Assembly: GCA_021292165.1 (NCBI GenBank)
Contig: CM037877.1
Span: forward strand, 84,413,691 to 84,477,690
Reading direction: 5' to 3'
Source: Shinisaurus crocodilurus
Lineage: Eukaryota; Chordata; Lepidosauria; Squamata; Shinisauridae
Length of the DNA stretch: 64,000 nucleotides
Shown: positions 32,355 to 43,964 of the stretch, one piece after another
Position numbering within the stretch: the first letter of the stretch is position 1
How the letters are laid out: every line of letters begins with the position of its first letter
Program-made: the position numbers and the translations under genes
Notes under the pieces: generated by a model
Seen by the model: the letters and a program-made list of their open reading frames with translations, nothing else
Database searches by the model: none
Told to the model about the DNA's origin: nothing

Positions 32355-32850
32355 TAGAGAGCTATTATTCATTTTCTATACCACCCAATACCCGAAGCTC
32401 TCTGGGCAGTGTACAACAATAATTAAAAACAAACCATAAAATACAGTTAAAAATATAAATAATAAAACATTATGACATTTTTAAAACCAATTTTAAAATA
32501 TATCTAAAACAAGTTAATAAAACACGACCACAAATACAGTTTACCACCCCACTATATACCATATAATTATTAAAAGCCTCAAGGTAGAGGGCAGTCTTAA
32601 CCTGGCACTGAAAAGATATAGAGTTGGCACCAGGCGGGCCTCAAGGCGGAGCTTGTTCCACAGTTGGGGGGCTACCACAGAAAAGGCCCTCCCGCTTGTT
32701 GCTGCCCTCCGAGCCTCACATGGAGGTGGCAGTCGGAGGAAGGCCCCAGATGTTGAGCGTAGTGACCGGGTAGATTGTGGTTGGGAGAGGCGTTCCATCA
32801 GGTATTGTGCTCCCAAGCTTTATTGGTCAAAACCAGCACCTTGAATCAGT
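32355..32850 (-). mobile_element. L2-clade LINE, 3' end, copy 3
   Basis: Minus-strand translation within 32816-32541 contains GRAFSVVAPQLWNKL-LEAR followed by VPTLYLF, the L2-type C-terminus. The 3' UTR (32355-32540) includes an AT-rich block and a GGGTATTGGGTGGTATAGAA stretch before the tail. Confidence 0.7.
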
Positions 32851-33297
32851 AAACGCAAATTTCTCCCCTCGAGTGCCCTATTCACACTGCCCCCTCCACA
32901 ATGTATTGCTCAGAGCACCACTTAGACAGGGCTGTGATCTCTGGGAAGCAGGGTAGAAATTAGGGAAGTACAGATTTTGTTAAATCTGTCCCGTCTGTGT
33001 TTCACAGATTGTCAGGCATCTTTCATTCTGTCATCTGCTCATTGATGGAATCCGATTTTTTTTTAGGGATGTACAAGAATTTTGTTCCACTTGTGATAAT
33101 GTGACTTTGCACAAATCACCCCCCCACCAAGTGTGTGGGGGGGAATCCACAAGTCTGCGGAATCTGTGCGACTCGGGAAAATCTGGTCTGCTATGGAATC
33201 CGCAGGCCAGACTCATAGAAATCTGAACTCATTTGAATCCATTGCAGATGTCTCCAGCATCCATAGCTGCTGTTCCTATTGCTTTCTTAGCTCTGAG

Positions 33298-33552
33298 CTT
33301 AAACAGCCCTGTTGCTCTGGTTTCCCCCGCCAAAAACATAGCGCGGGGTCCAGCGCGCCGGAGCAGGGTCCCATCGCATAACTTCCGCCACACCGGAAGT
33401 GACGTGATGGGACCAGTGCGGCTGGCGCGGGCAGCTCGCCCTGGAGAGCCAAGCCGGCGAGCCGCCACCCGACCTCAGGTAGGCTCGTGCGAGCCTGGCG
33501 CGAGCGGGGCTGAGTTTGGTCCCACTCAGCCTGCGGGAGCAAAAGGTAACCT
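33298..33552 (+). repeat. CpG-rich interspersed module, copy G2
   Basis: Starting at CTTAAACAGCCCTGTTGC, the left part (CCAAAAACATAGCGCGGGG, GGTCCAGCGCGCCGG, CCGGAAGTGACGTGATGGGA) matches G1 at 5893-6149. The right part (GCTCGTGCGAGCCTGGCGCG, then GGGGCTGAGTTTGGTCCCAC) matches, inverted, the left end of G3 at 53192-53494. The module order therefore differs between copies. The class is unknown. Confidence 0.62.
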
Positions 33553-33687
33553 CCCTAAATTTGCACTTTTCTGAATTTTACAATGGAGTTCTTTCCCCAG
33601 TCAAAGAATCCATACAAAAATGCATATATATATATTAGCAGAAAGTGCCTACAAATGTGCATATATTCATGAAAATAATGTTTTAAA

Positions 33688-34688
33688 CAGTATCAGCACA
33701 AGAAGCCCATCATAGAAGAGAAATGTTAAGTAAATACAGTTGGTTGACATATCATGATTTGCTGAAGTTTTCACAAGATGAATGTAAAATAAAATCAAGA
33801 GAAGAACTGATAAAAGAAGGTCATACATGTCAATGGTTTTCCTATTTACAGATGGTAGAAAGGTTTAAAGTTGATAAAAGGTTGTATGATTTTGAACAGA
33901 GTGTATCTGGCTTTGAAAGGGAATTATGTCTAAATGATGAACATCTTATTTCAAGAATGTATAAGCTTTTGTTGAAATTTGAAACTGAGGAAGAGCAAGT
34001 GAAGGAATGTATGATAAAATGGGCTCAAAATTTTGGCTATAATATATTAATGACACAATGGGAAAATATGTGGTTAAAAGGTTTGAAATTTACTTTATGC
34101 TCTAGTCTTAAAGAGAATTTTTATAAGATGATGTATCGTTGGTACTTGTCGCCGGAGAATCTGGCTAGAATGTATATCGGTGCATCAGATATATGTTGGA
34201 AATGTGAACAACAGGAAGGAACCTTTTATCATATGTGGTGGACATGTAAGAAAGCTAAAAGATTTTGGGTTGAAATTCATTTATTAATGCAAAAGATTTT
34301 AAGGATTACTTTTCAATTGAAACCAGAGGCTTTTCTATTGGGAATAATGAACAGTCAGCTAGAAGGAAGATATGGAACTTTATTTTTATACATGACAACG
34401 GCAGCGAGACTACTATATGCACAGAAATGGAAAGGTCCAGCAGTGCCTACGACAGAAGAATGGTTGGTCAAGATGCTGGAGCTGGCAGAGATGGCCAAAC
34501 TTACATCACTAATTAGAGAAGGGACAACATCTGTATTTATTATTGAGTGGAAACCTCTAATTGACTTTTTGCAGAGACTGGAAAATAATGATGTGTTTGT
34601 TTGTGGATTTTGTTTTGTTAATTGTTATATGTTTGATATTATGTGTTTGTTTCATATAGAAATTTAAAAAAAATTGAGGGGGGAAAAA
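33688..34688 (+). mobile_element. 5'-truncated L1 LINE, third copy
   Basis: A perfect 17-bp target duplication GAAAATAATGTTTTAAA flanks the insert (33671-33687 and 34689-34705). The 1001-bp insert is the ORF2 C-terminus, a short 3' UTR and an A-rich end (GGGGGGGAAAAA). It sits inside hAT-derived sequence. It belongs to a different L1 subfamily from the copies at 22 and 53 kb, as the protein is clearly diverged. Confidence 0.94.
33723..34667 (+). pseudogene. L1 ORF2 C-terminal fragment, open frame
   Basis: This open frame of 314 codons is the C-terminal third of an L1 ORF2 protein. The region following reverse transcriptase runs to residue 150, and the Cys/His cluster CWKCEQQEGTFYHMWWTC is at about residues 158-175 (Cys-Cys-His-Cys spacing typical of L1). 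A carboxy domain follows to the stop. The endonuclease and reverse transcriptase are absent because the insertion is 5'-truncated. That it is undamaged implies a fairly recent insertion. The Met is incidental. Confidence 0.85.
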
Positions 34689-34914
34689 GAAAATAATGTT
34701 TTAAAAGTATTATATTCAGAAAATTGCTTGCAAAAACGTGTATCTTAAACAAAAATGCATGTATTAGGAGAAATGTGCATGAAAGTGTGTACAAATTTTA
34801 ACGCAAACCATTAAAAAAAAAAGTCAAAGTTCAAGATGAATCAAACTTAAGACTGGAAAAATGAGTAACTGAGAGGAACTGAAATTGACAAATTTGTCTT
34901 GTCCATCCCTAGAA

Positions 34915-35800
34915 GGGAGGACTGGGGAAGAGTCTAACTCTGCACTGCCAAATATATAGTAAGGAATACCATGGAGCAGGTATGAATGAATCTGTCCATT
35001 TTAGTTCCTCTCAGTTTCTCATTTTTCCAGTCATAAGTTCAGTTTGATCTGTTTTTCAGTCTTAAATTTGGTTCATCCCAAACTCTAAGAATTTCTTTTT
35101 CTTTTTATTTATTTATTTATTTATTATATTTATATCCTGCCTTTTTTCCTGCAAGGAACCCAAGGCGGCTTACATAGTCCTCTCCTCCTCTCCATTTTAT
35201 CCTTACAACAACCCTGTGAGGTAGGTTAGGCTGAGAATCAGTGACTGGCCCAAAGTCACCCAGTGAGTTTCATGGCCAAGCGTGGACTAGAACCCGGATC
35301 TCCCGAGTCCCAGTCCAACACTCTCATCACTACGCCACACTGGCTCTTGCATGAAAATCTTGCATGATAATATGTATGCATTTTTGTGCACATTTCTCCT
35401 ATTCAGAATCTCAGCTTCTTTCCTTCCTGAATGTGAAGACATTTGTGAATTTTGGTAAATTCTTATCAAAAACAAGCTGAAATGAAATGATCACCCATCT
35501 GCATTGGCCAAATCAATAGGTACAGCTATTCCCAGTATGAAGAGGACCATGTTGTATCTGCCTGCCATATTAAAGATGAGAAACTGGTCAAATACAAAAG
35601 AATTCAAACCCAGATTTTTAAGAGCTAAGCCCTCAAAGCTCTGGGCTCAGTGGATGAATCTATACATTTCGGTTTCTCACACATTTGATTTTTTTAAAAT
35701 TTCAAGTTCTTTCCATCCTGAATATGAAGAAATTTGCAGATGTTGGTAAATTCTTATCTAAAATGAACTGAAATGAAATTCTCGTCCATGCCTATTTGTG
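34915..35800. other. hAT remnants around a MIR SINE
   Basis: The segments 34985-35095, 35375-35510 and 35650-35800 resemble each other and the right part of the mosaic at 34830-34915, the first in inverted orientation (CTGAGAGGAACT versus AGTTCCTCTCAG). I read them as decayed hAT pieces. A MIR SINE (35101-35347) separates them. Confidence 0.45.
35101..35347 (-). mobile_element. MIR-type CORE-SINE, copy 2
   Basis: Same structure as 2979-3214: minus-strand A box TGGCGTAGTG, CORE block CACTGGGTGACTTTGGGCCA, and a tail AGGCAGGATATAAATATAAT followed by an AAATAAAT run. Confidence 0.88.
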
Positions 35801-36007
35801 GTTGAGTAAGAAAACAGAACTCCTCACATTTTAAAGGGGTGTCTTTCACAAGGGCTCCTCAAGCATCTAGGACCCCAGTACCCATGTGTTGTATAAATTT
35901 CTAAACAGAAACTTTAAAAAAAACCCGAAATCAGCCCACTAAAAGCATTCAGAGCAATCCACAGGGCTGCACCAAATCTGTGCAGCCCATTTGGCATAAA
36001 TTCCTAT

Positions 36008-36201
36008 TACGCGTGTATAGGTGAGATAATGAAGAGTCAGACACAAGTATATATGGTTTAAAATCAGGGCCACATTTATTGAATTGAAGATCTGGGAAGG
36101 GCGAAGTCTGGTACTAATCTACTCCTGGCCATTGGCCGGGAAAACCAAGATTTGAGCGAAGCCATCCTAACTGAATCAGAGGCGGGATGCCCTGCCACCG
36201 T
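36008..36201. mobile_element. Unclassified 194-bp insert with 20-bp target duplication
   Basis: A perfect 20-bp direct repeat CATTTGGCATAAATTCCTAT flanks it (35988-36007 and 36202-36221). The insert has no SINE head, poly(A) or inverted ends. On the minus strand it contains CAATAAATGTGG, a possible polyadenylation signal, followed by about 60 bp ending CTATACACGCGTA. The long duplication points to LINE-driven insertion of some RNA. What that RNA is I cannot tell. Confidence 0.7.
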
Positions 36202-36221
36202 CATTTGGCATAAATTCCTAT

Positions 36222-36532
36222 CATTCTTGGGTCTTCATTGCACTTTTCATCTGCACCCACTATATTTAAAAATGTCATCTGTTTTCCTTTACTGGCTGTC
36301 ATCTGCTTCCATCAATTCTTGTAAATTTAGAGGAAGGCTTTGATCATCGTAAGATGTAGGTGATATTCTTCCCCACCTGCACTCTGTGCTCCCTGCTTCA
36401 TGTGAATGGATTAACTTCTGTATGCATACTGTCATCGTATTCGTATCCAGTTATTCATAATTAATCTCTGGAAGTATCCATGTTTTGATTTCTGCTTCAA
36501 AGAGATTAATTCAGAAGGGTTTTCTTCTCTAT

Positions 36533-36583
<51 letters not shown>

Positions 36584-37782
36584 TCATCATCCACTGGTAT
36601 ATGTAGCCCCAATATGTAGAGATGTTTTTATAAAACACAGGGGCTTTGTTTTTATAAAACACAGGGGCTTTCCTCTAAGATGAATGTGCTGGAAGCAAAC
36701 ACACAACATGATCCAGTCAACGTGAAGCATTATTTCAGTGGGAGAGAGTTAATCAATGGTAATTTCATTGCTTAAATTAGGCTGGACTATTCCCACAATG
36801 AATACTCAGAGAAAACATTCTTTCTTAGGCCACCCTAGATTGTCTATTCTGCCCCCCACCCCCAACACACACACACACACACACACACCTGAACAGGCCA
36901 ATATTTACCCAACCTTAATGTAGGTTTCTGTGTATCCTTTGTATGAAGCAAACGAAATTTGCTGGAGGACTGCCAACATTCAGAACTAACACACATGGCA
37001 AAGTCTGTAAGTTTACAAAAACTGACAAGTGATTTTGCAGAAAACAATTGGTCTAGGTTCTTGAATTCTAGCAATATTAAAACAATACATTCTGCTTACA
37101 TAAGACAATTTATTGCAAATATCATTGTGTAAATATCACATAAAGCGTATACATCAAAATCATTCCACTCTTTAGCAATTGCAGGATCCTGAGGTGAGTT
37201 GCAAAAAAGAAGAATTAATAGTGTTGAGAGGAAAGAAGCTAAAAGAATTGAAATTCCAGAAAGGTCTGAAAGAAGAGAGTCACTCGGAAGAGGTGAACAG
37301 AATGATGCAGCTATACATCGTGGAAGACCTGAATATATACAAAAATATAATGATGATGGAAACACCTTCCAAAGTGTGTTCAGATTATAGGGCCTGCTTG
37401 CATATACTGCTGTTACTGTATAGGAGTAGTTTAATGGCTACTTCAGTTATTTCACAAACTGCACTAGCTTAAGTGGCTGCTGAATACTTCCCTCTGTGTT
37501 TTGAAAAATTCTATATTAGAGATGAACACTAGATGATGACTGCATCCATCAACCATTACATTTGATTGTGCTGGGAGAGAAAGACACTGAACCATTAGGT
37601 ACTTGCCTGGTATTAGTATGGAACAGTGAATACACTGCCTTCAATGGTCTGATCTGTTTACTGAGGCTCTCCACTTCCAAGCTGTAAGAAATTCCAGGGG
37701 CAGCACTACTGGGTTTTGTTTCCTTTGAATGAAAGAGCCCTGGAGACTTATATTGCAAACTGTAACTGCAAACTTCCAAAAG

Positions 37783-37876
<94 letters not shown>

Positions 37877-38231
37877 GCAGAGCTGGAGTCTCATCCATTC
37901 AGGAAAAATTAGTGCCCAGACATTAACACTCATTATTTTGTCAGGTTCTGCCTCTCCCTGCAGTTGACCCTTTGGGCAAAACCACAGCAATAGACCCATT
38001 CACAGTAATAAATTTGGCAACACTTGCAACAGTATTGTCTAAGCTGATGCGATTCCATGAGCCAGGGGAATCTCAGATCAGTTCGACATAAAAATAAATC
38101 CCAACAAGCTTAATTTAGTAGTGTATAGAAATCCACAATCCAATACTTACTTAAGTCCATTGAAATCAAAGTACTTAAGTTTGCTTAATTCTGTGCTGGA
38201 TTGTGGCTGAAGTGTTTAAGCCAAGAGAGAG
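36222..38231. other. Non-coding stretch with microsatellites
   Basis: No gene was recognised. The stretch contains an (AAT)n run (36531-36582), a 24-bp tandem duplication (36624-36647 and 36648-36671, with ATAAAACACAGGGGC), an (AC)n run (36862-36888) and a compound GTCT/CT/CA tract (37784-37872). Confidence 0.6.
37784..37872. repeat. Compound (GTCT)n(CT)n(CA)n microsatellite
   Basis: Adjacent simple runs, with a TA interruption in the CA part. The Cys/Val-rich and Thr/His-rich frames across it are artefacts. Confidence 0.95.
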
Positions 38232-38353
38232 GAATCTGTGGCCTTCCAAGTGTTGTTGGACTCCAACCCACATCAAACCCAGTCATGCGGCCGGTGGGCA
38301 GGAATGATAGGACTTGTAGTCCAACAACATGTAGAGGGCCACAGATTCCCCAC
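38232..38353. mobile_element. Palindromic MITE, 'ACTACAACTCCCAT' family, diverged copy
   Basis: AATCTGTGGCCTTCCAAGTG at the left and ATGTAGAGGGCCACAGATTC at the right are inverted, with TTGGACTCCAAC and GGACTTGTAGTCC inside. Confidence 0.65.
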
Positions 38354-38455
38354 TCTCTAAGCACATAACTTCTGGAATAGCTCAGGCACTGGCAAAGTGC
38401 ATTAACAGGCTAACAATGCCAAATGAGGCAATCTTTTACCAGGGTTTGTGTGTCT

Positions 38456-38806
38456 AGCGGTGGTGCAGAACCTCAGCCGCAAGGGCCACATCCGGCTCTC
38501 CAGGAGTCTTCAGAAGGCCACAACCCTTCCCCTGGCCCTATCCCTTTCCCCCAACCATCAATTGGTGGTTTCCCAGGATTTGTGCAGTTTTTTCAGTTTT
38601 CTAAAAGGTTGAAATGCCTCTCCTTAGTTTCTGGCTTTAAGAGCTTTAAGCTACAATATGCTGGTATTTTTGGTATTCTGGCCCTGCCCCCTTTCCTTCA
38701 GCCTCACCCATTTTGCCTCCAGCCCTGCCCACCATTGGAATGTGGCCCCCGATAGCTTCACTGAAATGGATTCTGGCCCTCGGGTTCAAAAAGGTTCTGC
38801 ACCCCT
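38456..38806. mobile_element. Non-autonomous hAT element, CAGGGGTG family, copy 1
   Basis: The ends GGTGGTGCAGAACCTCAG and AGGTTCTGCACCCCTG are inverted. The interior (AAGGTTGAAATGCCTCTCC, AGAGCTTTAAGCTACA) matches, inverted, the element at 42346-42699. No clear target duplication remains. Confidence 0.7.
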
Positions 38807-39363
38807 GGTGAATGGAAGGAAGCAGTCTATGGCACCAGCAGTGGTCCCCTGCATCTTATACAGAGATGATGCAAAGCAGTCCCCACAGGGACACAGGTAT
38901 GCACAGTGAGTTTTACTTGCAAGTAGGGCAGGGCTGGGTAGTTTTGCTAATTCTCCAAAGATAAGATGCCACTTTAGGTGTGGTCACACATGCCTCTGCT
39001 GCTGCACTGAAAGTGGCTTTGTAGCAGACGATCACTCGTGACCGAGTAAGATTGTCTTCCAGGATAAAATTACAAAAAGAAAATTATAAAAAGAGGAAAT
39101 TCTAAAAAAAATGTGTAGACTCTAGCAATGGGTCCGTAAGTGATTGTGGAGGTCAATTCTAGATTCACACAGTTTCCCACAGTGAGGACACAGGTTACCA
39201 GATGGAAGATGGTCCTGTAAAGGATTCATTTGACATGCTTTTCGCTTAGCACATTTCTCCCTTTCACCTTGCACTCAAGCTTCTTCAAAGTCCATAGAAC
39301 CTTTGTGAAAGGCCAACCTCCAGTTAGATCATTCATAGGCCAGAGCTTCCCAGTTCTCGATGT

Positions 39364-40337
39364 TTATATTGCATTATTTTTTTTTAGATTAGCCTTAAGA
39401 ACATCTTTAAACCTCTTATACTGACCACCAATATTCCGCTTTCCATCCTTGAGTTGGGAATAAAGTAACTGCTTTAGGAGATGGCAGTCAGACATTCGAA
39501 CAACATGACCAGTCCATTGAAGTTGGCGTTGAAGGATCATTTTTTTAATGCTAGTAGTCTTTGCTTCTTCCAATACACTGACATTTGTTCGCCTATCTTC
39601 CCAAGTAATTCGCAGGATTTTCCAGAAGCAACGTTGATGAAATCTTTCAGGGAGATGGAAATGATTTTTATAGATAGTCCATGTTTCGCAGGCATACAAT
39701 AAAGTTGGTAATACAATGGCTTTATAAACCAGCATTTTGGTCTCCCTACAGATATCCCGATCCTTGAACACGGTATGCTTCATTCGAGAAAACGCAGCAC
39801 TTGCGGAGCTCAAACGATGCTGAATTTCAGTGTCAATGTTAGCTGTAGCAGAAAGATAGCTGCCAAGATCGAGAAAATGATCGACATTTTCCAGTATTGC
39901 CCCGCCAAGCTGGATAGATGGCATCACCAAAGGGTTAATTTGCACTTGCTGATGAAGCACTTGCTGATGAAGCACTTTGGTTTTTTTGATATTAAGTGAG
40001 AGACCAAGTTTTTTGTATGCCTCTGCAAAAGCATTTAGGATTGTTTGGAGATCATCCTCTGAATGTGTGAAGACCACATTATCATCAGCATACCGAAGTT
40101 CCACAACGGAGGTTGTAATTACCTTACTTTTTGCTTTCAGCCTACTGAGATTAAAAAGCTTTCCATCTGTTCGATATATAATTCCCACACCAAAGGGGAG
40201 TTTCCCCTTGACAAGATGTAAAATCATAGCGATGAAAATAGCAAATAACGTTGGGGCGATAACACATCCCTGTTTAACACCTGATCCCACTTTAAATGGA
40301 GCACCATGAGACCCGTTGAGTCCAAAATTGTTGCTGT
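39364..40337 (-). pseudogene. LINE reverse transcriptase fragment
   Basis: The open frame (Met at 40290, open frame extends to about 40337) encodes a partial reverse transcriptase. It shows SGVKQGCVIAPTLF (RT block with the QG turn), the catalytic LRYADDNVVFTHSEDDLQ, LNIKKTKVLH, LLYACETWTIYK and RQLQWTGHVVRM. These blocks resemble RTE-type and related vertebrate LINEs. A 15-bp tandem duplication repeats LHQQV. The frame stops near the 3' end and is otherwise undamaged; the N-terminal endonuclease is missing on this strand. Confidence 0.85.
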
Positions 40338-40346
40338 CATGTTGTC

Positions 40347-40579
40347 ATGGAGAAGTTTAAAACATCATGGCAGCACACTCTCCTGTCAGAGATACCTAAG
40401 GAGGATAAAATTATCCTCCTGGGCAACTTTAATGCAAGTGTCGGGTGTGACTTTGATTTATGGCCAGAAACTATTGGAAAAGACGGAGTTGGTAATAGCA
40501 ACTCGAACGGAATTTTACTTTTGTCTAAATGTGCAGAGCATAATCTCACTATTACAAACACGCTCTTTCGACAAAAATT
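40347..40579 (+). pseudogene. Inverted LINE endonuclease fragment
   Basis: An open frame of about 78 codons shows IPKEDKIILLGNFNASVG followed by AEHNLTITNTLFRQK. This is the APE-type endonuclease core around GDFN, with Asp replaced by Asn here (GNFN). It is the inverted 5' part of the LINE whose reverse transcriptase lies on the opposite strand. The frame runs only a few codons into the target duplication. Confidence 0.85.
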
Positions 40580-40825
40580 AGTGGCTTTGTAGGCTAGAGC
40601 TGTAAGTAAATCCAGACCAGAGATAGATCAAGCTGCTTTAGGGGAGTGGCATCAGATACCTTAAGTAGCAGTGATAGGAAGGAATGTCCTAATACTTTAT
40701 TTTGCTGGAACTTCCAGAGGGTAGCTGTCTTGGTCTACTGCAGCCAAAACAGCAGCCTTGGGACAACCGGGCTGGCCCTCCTTTGCAGCAGAGTAAAGCA
40801 ACCTGCTTCAGGGAGTACCATGGGG

Positions 40826-41110
40826 GTGGAGGTAGATGAGGGGCGTAGAACCTCAGGCCCCGGGGGCCAAATTCAGCCCTCCTGGGGGCCCAAACTGGCC
40901 ACCATGGCATTCCCCAGATGGCCACACCCCCTTTTGGTGGTTTCCCACCTTTTGTGCGGTTTCTCTCCCATTCTGAAATGTTGAAATGCCTCTGCTAAGG
41001 CTTAGTTACTGGCAGTAAGAGCTTTAAGTTAAAGCATGCTGGCATTTTTGGTATTTTGGCCCCGCCCCTTTTGCCTTCGCCCTCAGTGGTTCTTTAGTGT
41101 TTATGCTGAA
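40826..41110. mobile_element. Non-autonomous hAT element, CAGGGGTG family, decayed copy
   Basis: GTAGAACCTCAGGCCC, GGGGGCCAAATTC, TGGTGGTTTCCCACCTTTTG, AAATGTTGAAATGCCTC and AGCTTTAAG-TAAAGCATGC match the family at 38456 and 42346. The right end is lost. Confidence 0.6.
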
Positions 41111-42345
41111 GGGGCTAGAATGGATTTTTCCATCTATAACCTGAATTTAAGTAAGTCGCATTTTTGTTGTTTCTAAGGAGGAAATTATTGTTTGTGACAC
41201 CTAAAAATAAATGACGCCATGTGTCCACTGTATGGTGTTGGAGAAAGGACTGATAATGGAAAATGGAATTCCTAGTATGTAAAACTTATCCATCTATGAA
41301 GTGTTATACCTTCCCCCTCCTTAAAGCTATAAATCTCTACAGATAGCATTAAAAGTATCAGGCAGCCCATGCAAAACAAGTACAAAATAGCAATCCAGGC
41401 TGCAAAACAAAAGGCTGGAGAATTCACAGTCTAAGTGCTCTTCACTGTTCTTTTTAAAATACTTTTGAGGTTTTTCTTATCCTGAAGGCTTTAACAGAGC
41501 TATGGTTTTGTACATTCCATGATGATACAAAGAGGTTAGCAGGTTTGGTTTTTGCTATACTAACAAGGATAGTTGTTATTGAGATAATTACCACTACCCA
41601 TTTTCCCCACACATAAGCCCAGAAATTGCTTAGAAAATTGGTAGAACCTAAAAAGCGTCTCCTCCAAGCCCCATTTGGTCATTTGGTTTTGAAGTTACTG
41701 CACAATAAACTATTCACATGAGCATTTTCAACTCTCAGTATTTGGAAATGAGCAGGGCCTGAACAGTGTTGGTAAAGGTTCAGAGTGAGATGCCGAAGTT
41801 AGGTTAAAAACAAACAAACCCTGGTAGGATCAGGCACATAGGTTCAGTGCTGGCTGAAAAGGATGCCCTGGTAGGGGCAGGAAAGAGGACTTAAGGCCAA
41901 GAGAGATATGATATCATAGATGCATAAATGCATCTCCAAACTTCTTTCTTTCTTTTTGCTACAAGCAGCTGCATTGGATAGGCATTTGGATTGGGGCCTT
42001 GCAAGCAAGGGAAGCGGTTGACCCTTTGTCTCTACACTGATTCCCCAATGAAATGGCCTCCACCCACCCAGAGGGGAAATGTACCGTCACAGGTTTTGAA
42101 TAGGCGGGAAGCAAGTAAGCTCATAGATAGGCAGTGCTAGCCCCGCAAAAAGATAAGTACAGCCCACCAAAATCCTAAACATTTGTTCTTTCTTGCCAGA
42201 AACCATTTAGCAACCTTTTTCCAGCCTCCTCCAAAAGTGCTTTCTTTTTCTCTGGCTAAATTCATAAATAAACCCTTTCCAGATCTCTTGCCCTACATCC
42301 CACACTCACCCTGGGAAAACCAAATTGTACAGCTTCCTCCTACTC
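41111..42345. other. Non-coding stretch, no feature recognised
   Basis: Apparently unique DNA. No gene or repeat was recognised. Confidence 0.5.
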
Positions 42346-42699
42346 CAGGGGTGGGAAACCTCTTTGAGCCCAAGGGCCAAATTCAATTTCAGAGAATCTC
42401 TAGTGGGGGGGAGCTGCATTCCAGTGGTGGGCGGGCCCAAGGGAATGGGGCAGGGCCAAAGGCAAAGCGGGTAGAGCCAAAAAATACCAGCATATCTTAA
42501 GTTTAAAGCTCTTACTGCTAGAACTAAGCCTTGGGAGAGGCATTTCAACCTTTTAGAATGGGCGGGGGGACTGCACAAAAGCCGGGAAACCACCAAACAA
42601 TGGTTGGGGGAAAGGGTTGGGGCCAGGGGAGTGGGCATGGCCATCTGAGGAACTCTGGAGGGCTGGTCGAGACCCCAAGCCGGAGGTTTCCCACCCCTG
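42346..42699. mobile_element. Non-autonomous hAT element, CAGGGGTG family, intact copy
   Basis: Inverted ends CAGGGGTGGGAAACCT and AGGTTTCCCACCCCTG are flanked by a perfect 8-bp duplication TCCTACTC (42338-42345 and 42700-42707). The element is 354 bp with no transposase. It is the best-preserved of three copies in the window. Confidence 0.92.
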
Positions 42700-42707
42700 T
42701 CCTACTC

Positions 42708-43964
42708 CGTAGATGGGCATGAGTAGACCATCTCAATGGTCATGGTGATCTGGATTGATCAGTGAACAGTCACCATTAGTGTCCAGTCCAAGCCATTGCC
42801 AAGATGAAGAGATGCTTTTTAAATGACAGGTCTAACACTAGTGACTTGCTGTGAGCAGATTTACACTGGTAGGTAGAACAGAGCAATATGCCTCCAACAT
42901 TTCACAGATGAAAATAGGGACACACATGTGAATTTGTAAGAGGTATGGTTAAGCAACAGAAAGATGTGATCAAGGGGGTGTGGCCAGGCAACATGAGGGC
43001 GTGGCCAAGGGTATGGACAGGCAACCAAACGGCATGGTCAGGTACAAAAGCTATTAGAGGAAACACACAAAACTGCAGTGTTTTAAGCACAGAAATCTTC
43101 GGACTTATGTATTGCATTTAGAGAAGCCTGAGGGAAAAAGAAAACCCCAAATCAATAAATACAACCATGTGTGTGCGTGCGTATACACACACACAACATT
43201 AACAAAAAATACAACATTATTATAAAAATAAACATTATAAATAAATAAATAAATAAACACAAAATGGGTGAAAAGTCTTCATTACAAACAGTCATGTAAC
43301 CATGACTCTCTTCCCTCTCAGGGTTTGGATCTCAAAATTGTAAACTTTGACTGGTGCTGAACCCTCAGTATTTTTCTTTGCTCTCCTGTATCCTGTACTC
43401 CTGCCTTCAAACTTCACTCTACTGTTTGAAGTACTACTTCCTTTCTGATGCTAGATCTATATGTTCCTTTTCTGATCCTCCTTATGTTCTGCCTCTCCCT
43501 AAATTTCCCTGCAATAATAGGTAAAGGGCTATAGTTATGAAGTGTTTATCCTTATCTCTTATTATACCGTCAGTATTTGCCATGTTATAATATTTGGCCC
43601 AACTACGAATTTTCTCTTTGTGTAGAAATGCATCCTTTAATTCAATGTGTTGGTAACTAAGGCTGAACATCTAGGCATGCCTATTTATTTATTTTATGTA
43701 TATTTTTATCAACTTGGCTTGCCAATCACCAACCTGAAACGGCTAATAACCCATAACAGATCACAAAGATACAAACGTGGAGACCAAAAGTCTCCCCAAT
43801 GCCATGGCCCTGATCTGGATGGGCTGAATTTTAGCCAGAAGACAAAAGAAAACAGAAAAACGCCCTAGCCACCCACCCCAGAATGCTCTAACCATTTAAG
43901 GGCTCTGACCACCCTGAAGCCACTTTGATCTCCAGACCCATGATGAGTATGGTACTTTACCAAG
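42708..43964. other. Non-coding stretch, no gene recognised
   Basis: Apparently unique DNA with a short GTGTGCGTGCGT/CA patch (about 43168-43195) and an (AAAT)n run (about 43235-43257). Confidence 0.5.

Larger units (their letters stand above)
32957..34914. mobile_element. hAT-derived mosaic containing a CpG-rich module and an L1
   Basis: The left end TTAGGGAAGTACAGATTTTG and the right end (inverse of CTAGGGATGGACAAGACAAA) form imperfect inverted termini. The left 290 bp match the hAT element at 16525-16817, including its second internal start (TTAGGGATGTACAAGAATTT near 33063). A CpG-rich module (33298-33552) and an L1 (33688-34688) lie inside. I found no clean 8-bp duplication at the outer ends, so the limits are approximate. 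Confidence 0.55.
39025..40579 (-). mobile_element. RTE-like LINE with 5' inversion (twin priming)
   Basis: A perfect 13-bp target duplication AGTGGCTTTGTAG lies at 39012-39024 and 40580-40592. The insert has two parts. From about 40338 down to 39025 the minus strand carries the reverse transcriptase C-half and the 3' end. From about 40341 to 40579 the plus strand carries the endonuclease part of the same LINE type. Such a head-to-head arrangement with one shared target duplication is the signature of twin priming. The clade call (RTE-like) rests on the protein pattern and is tentative. Confidence 0.9.
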
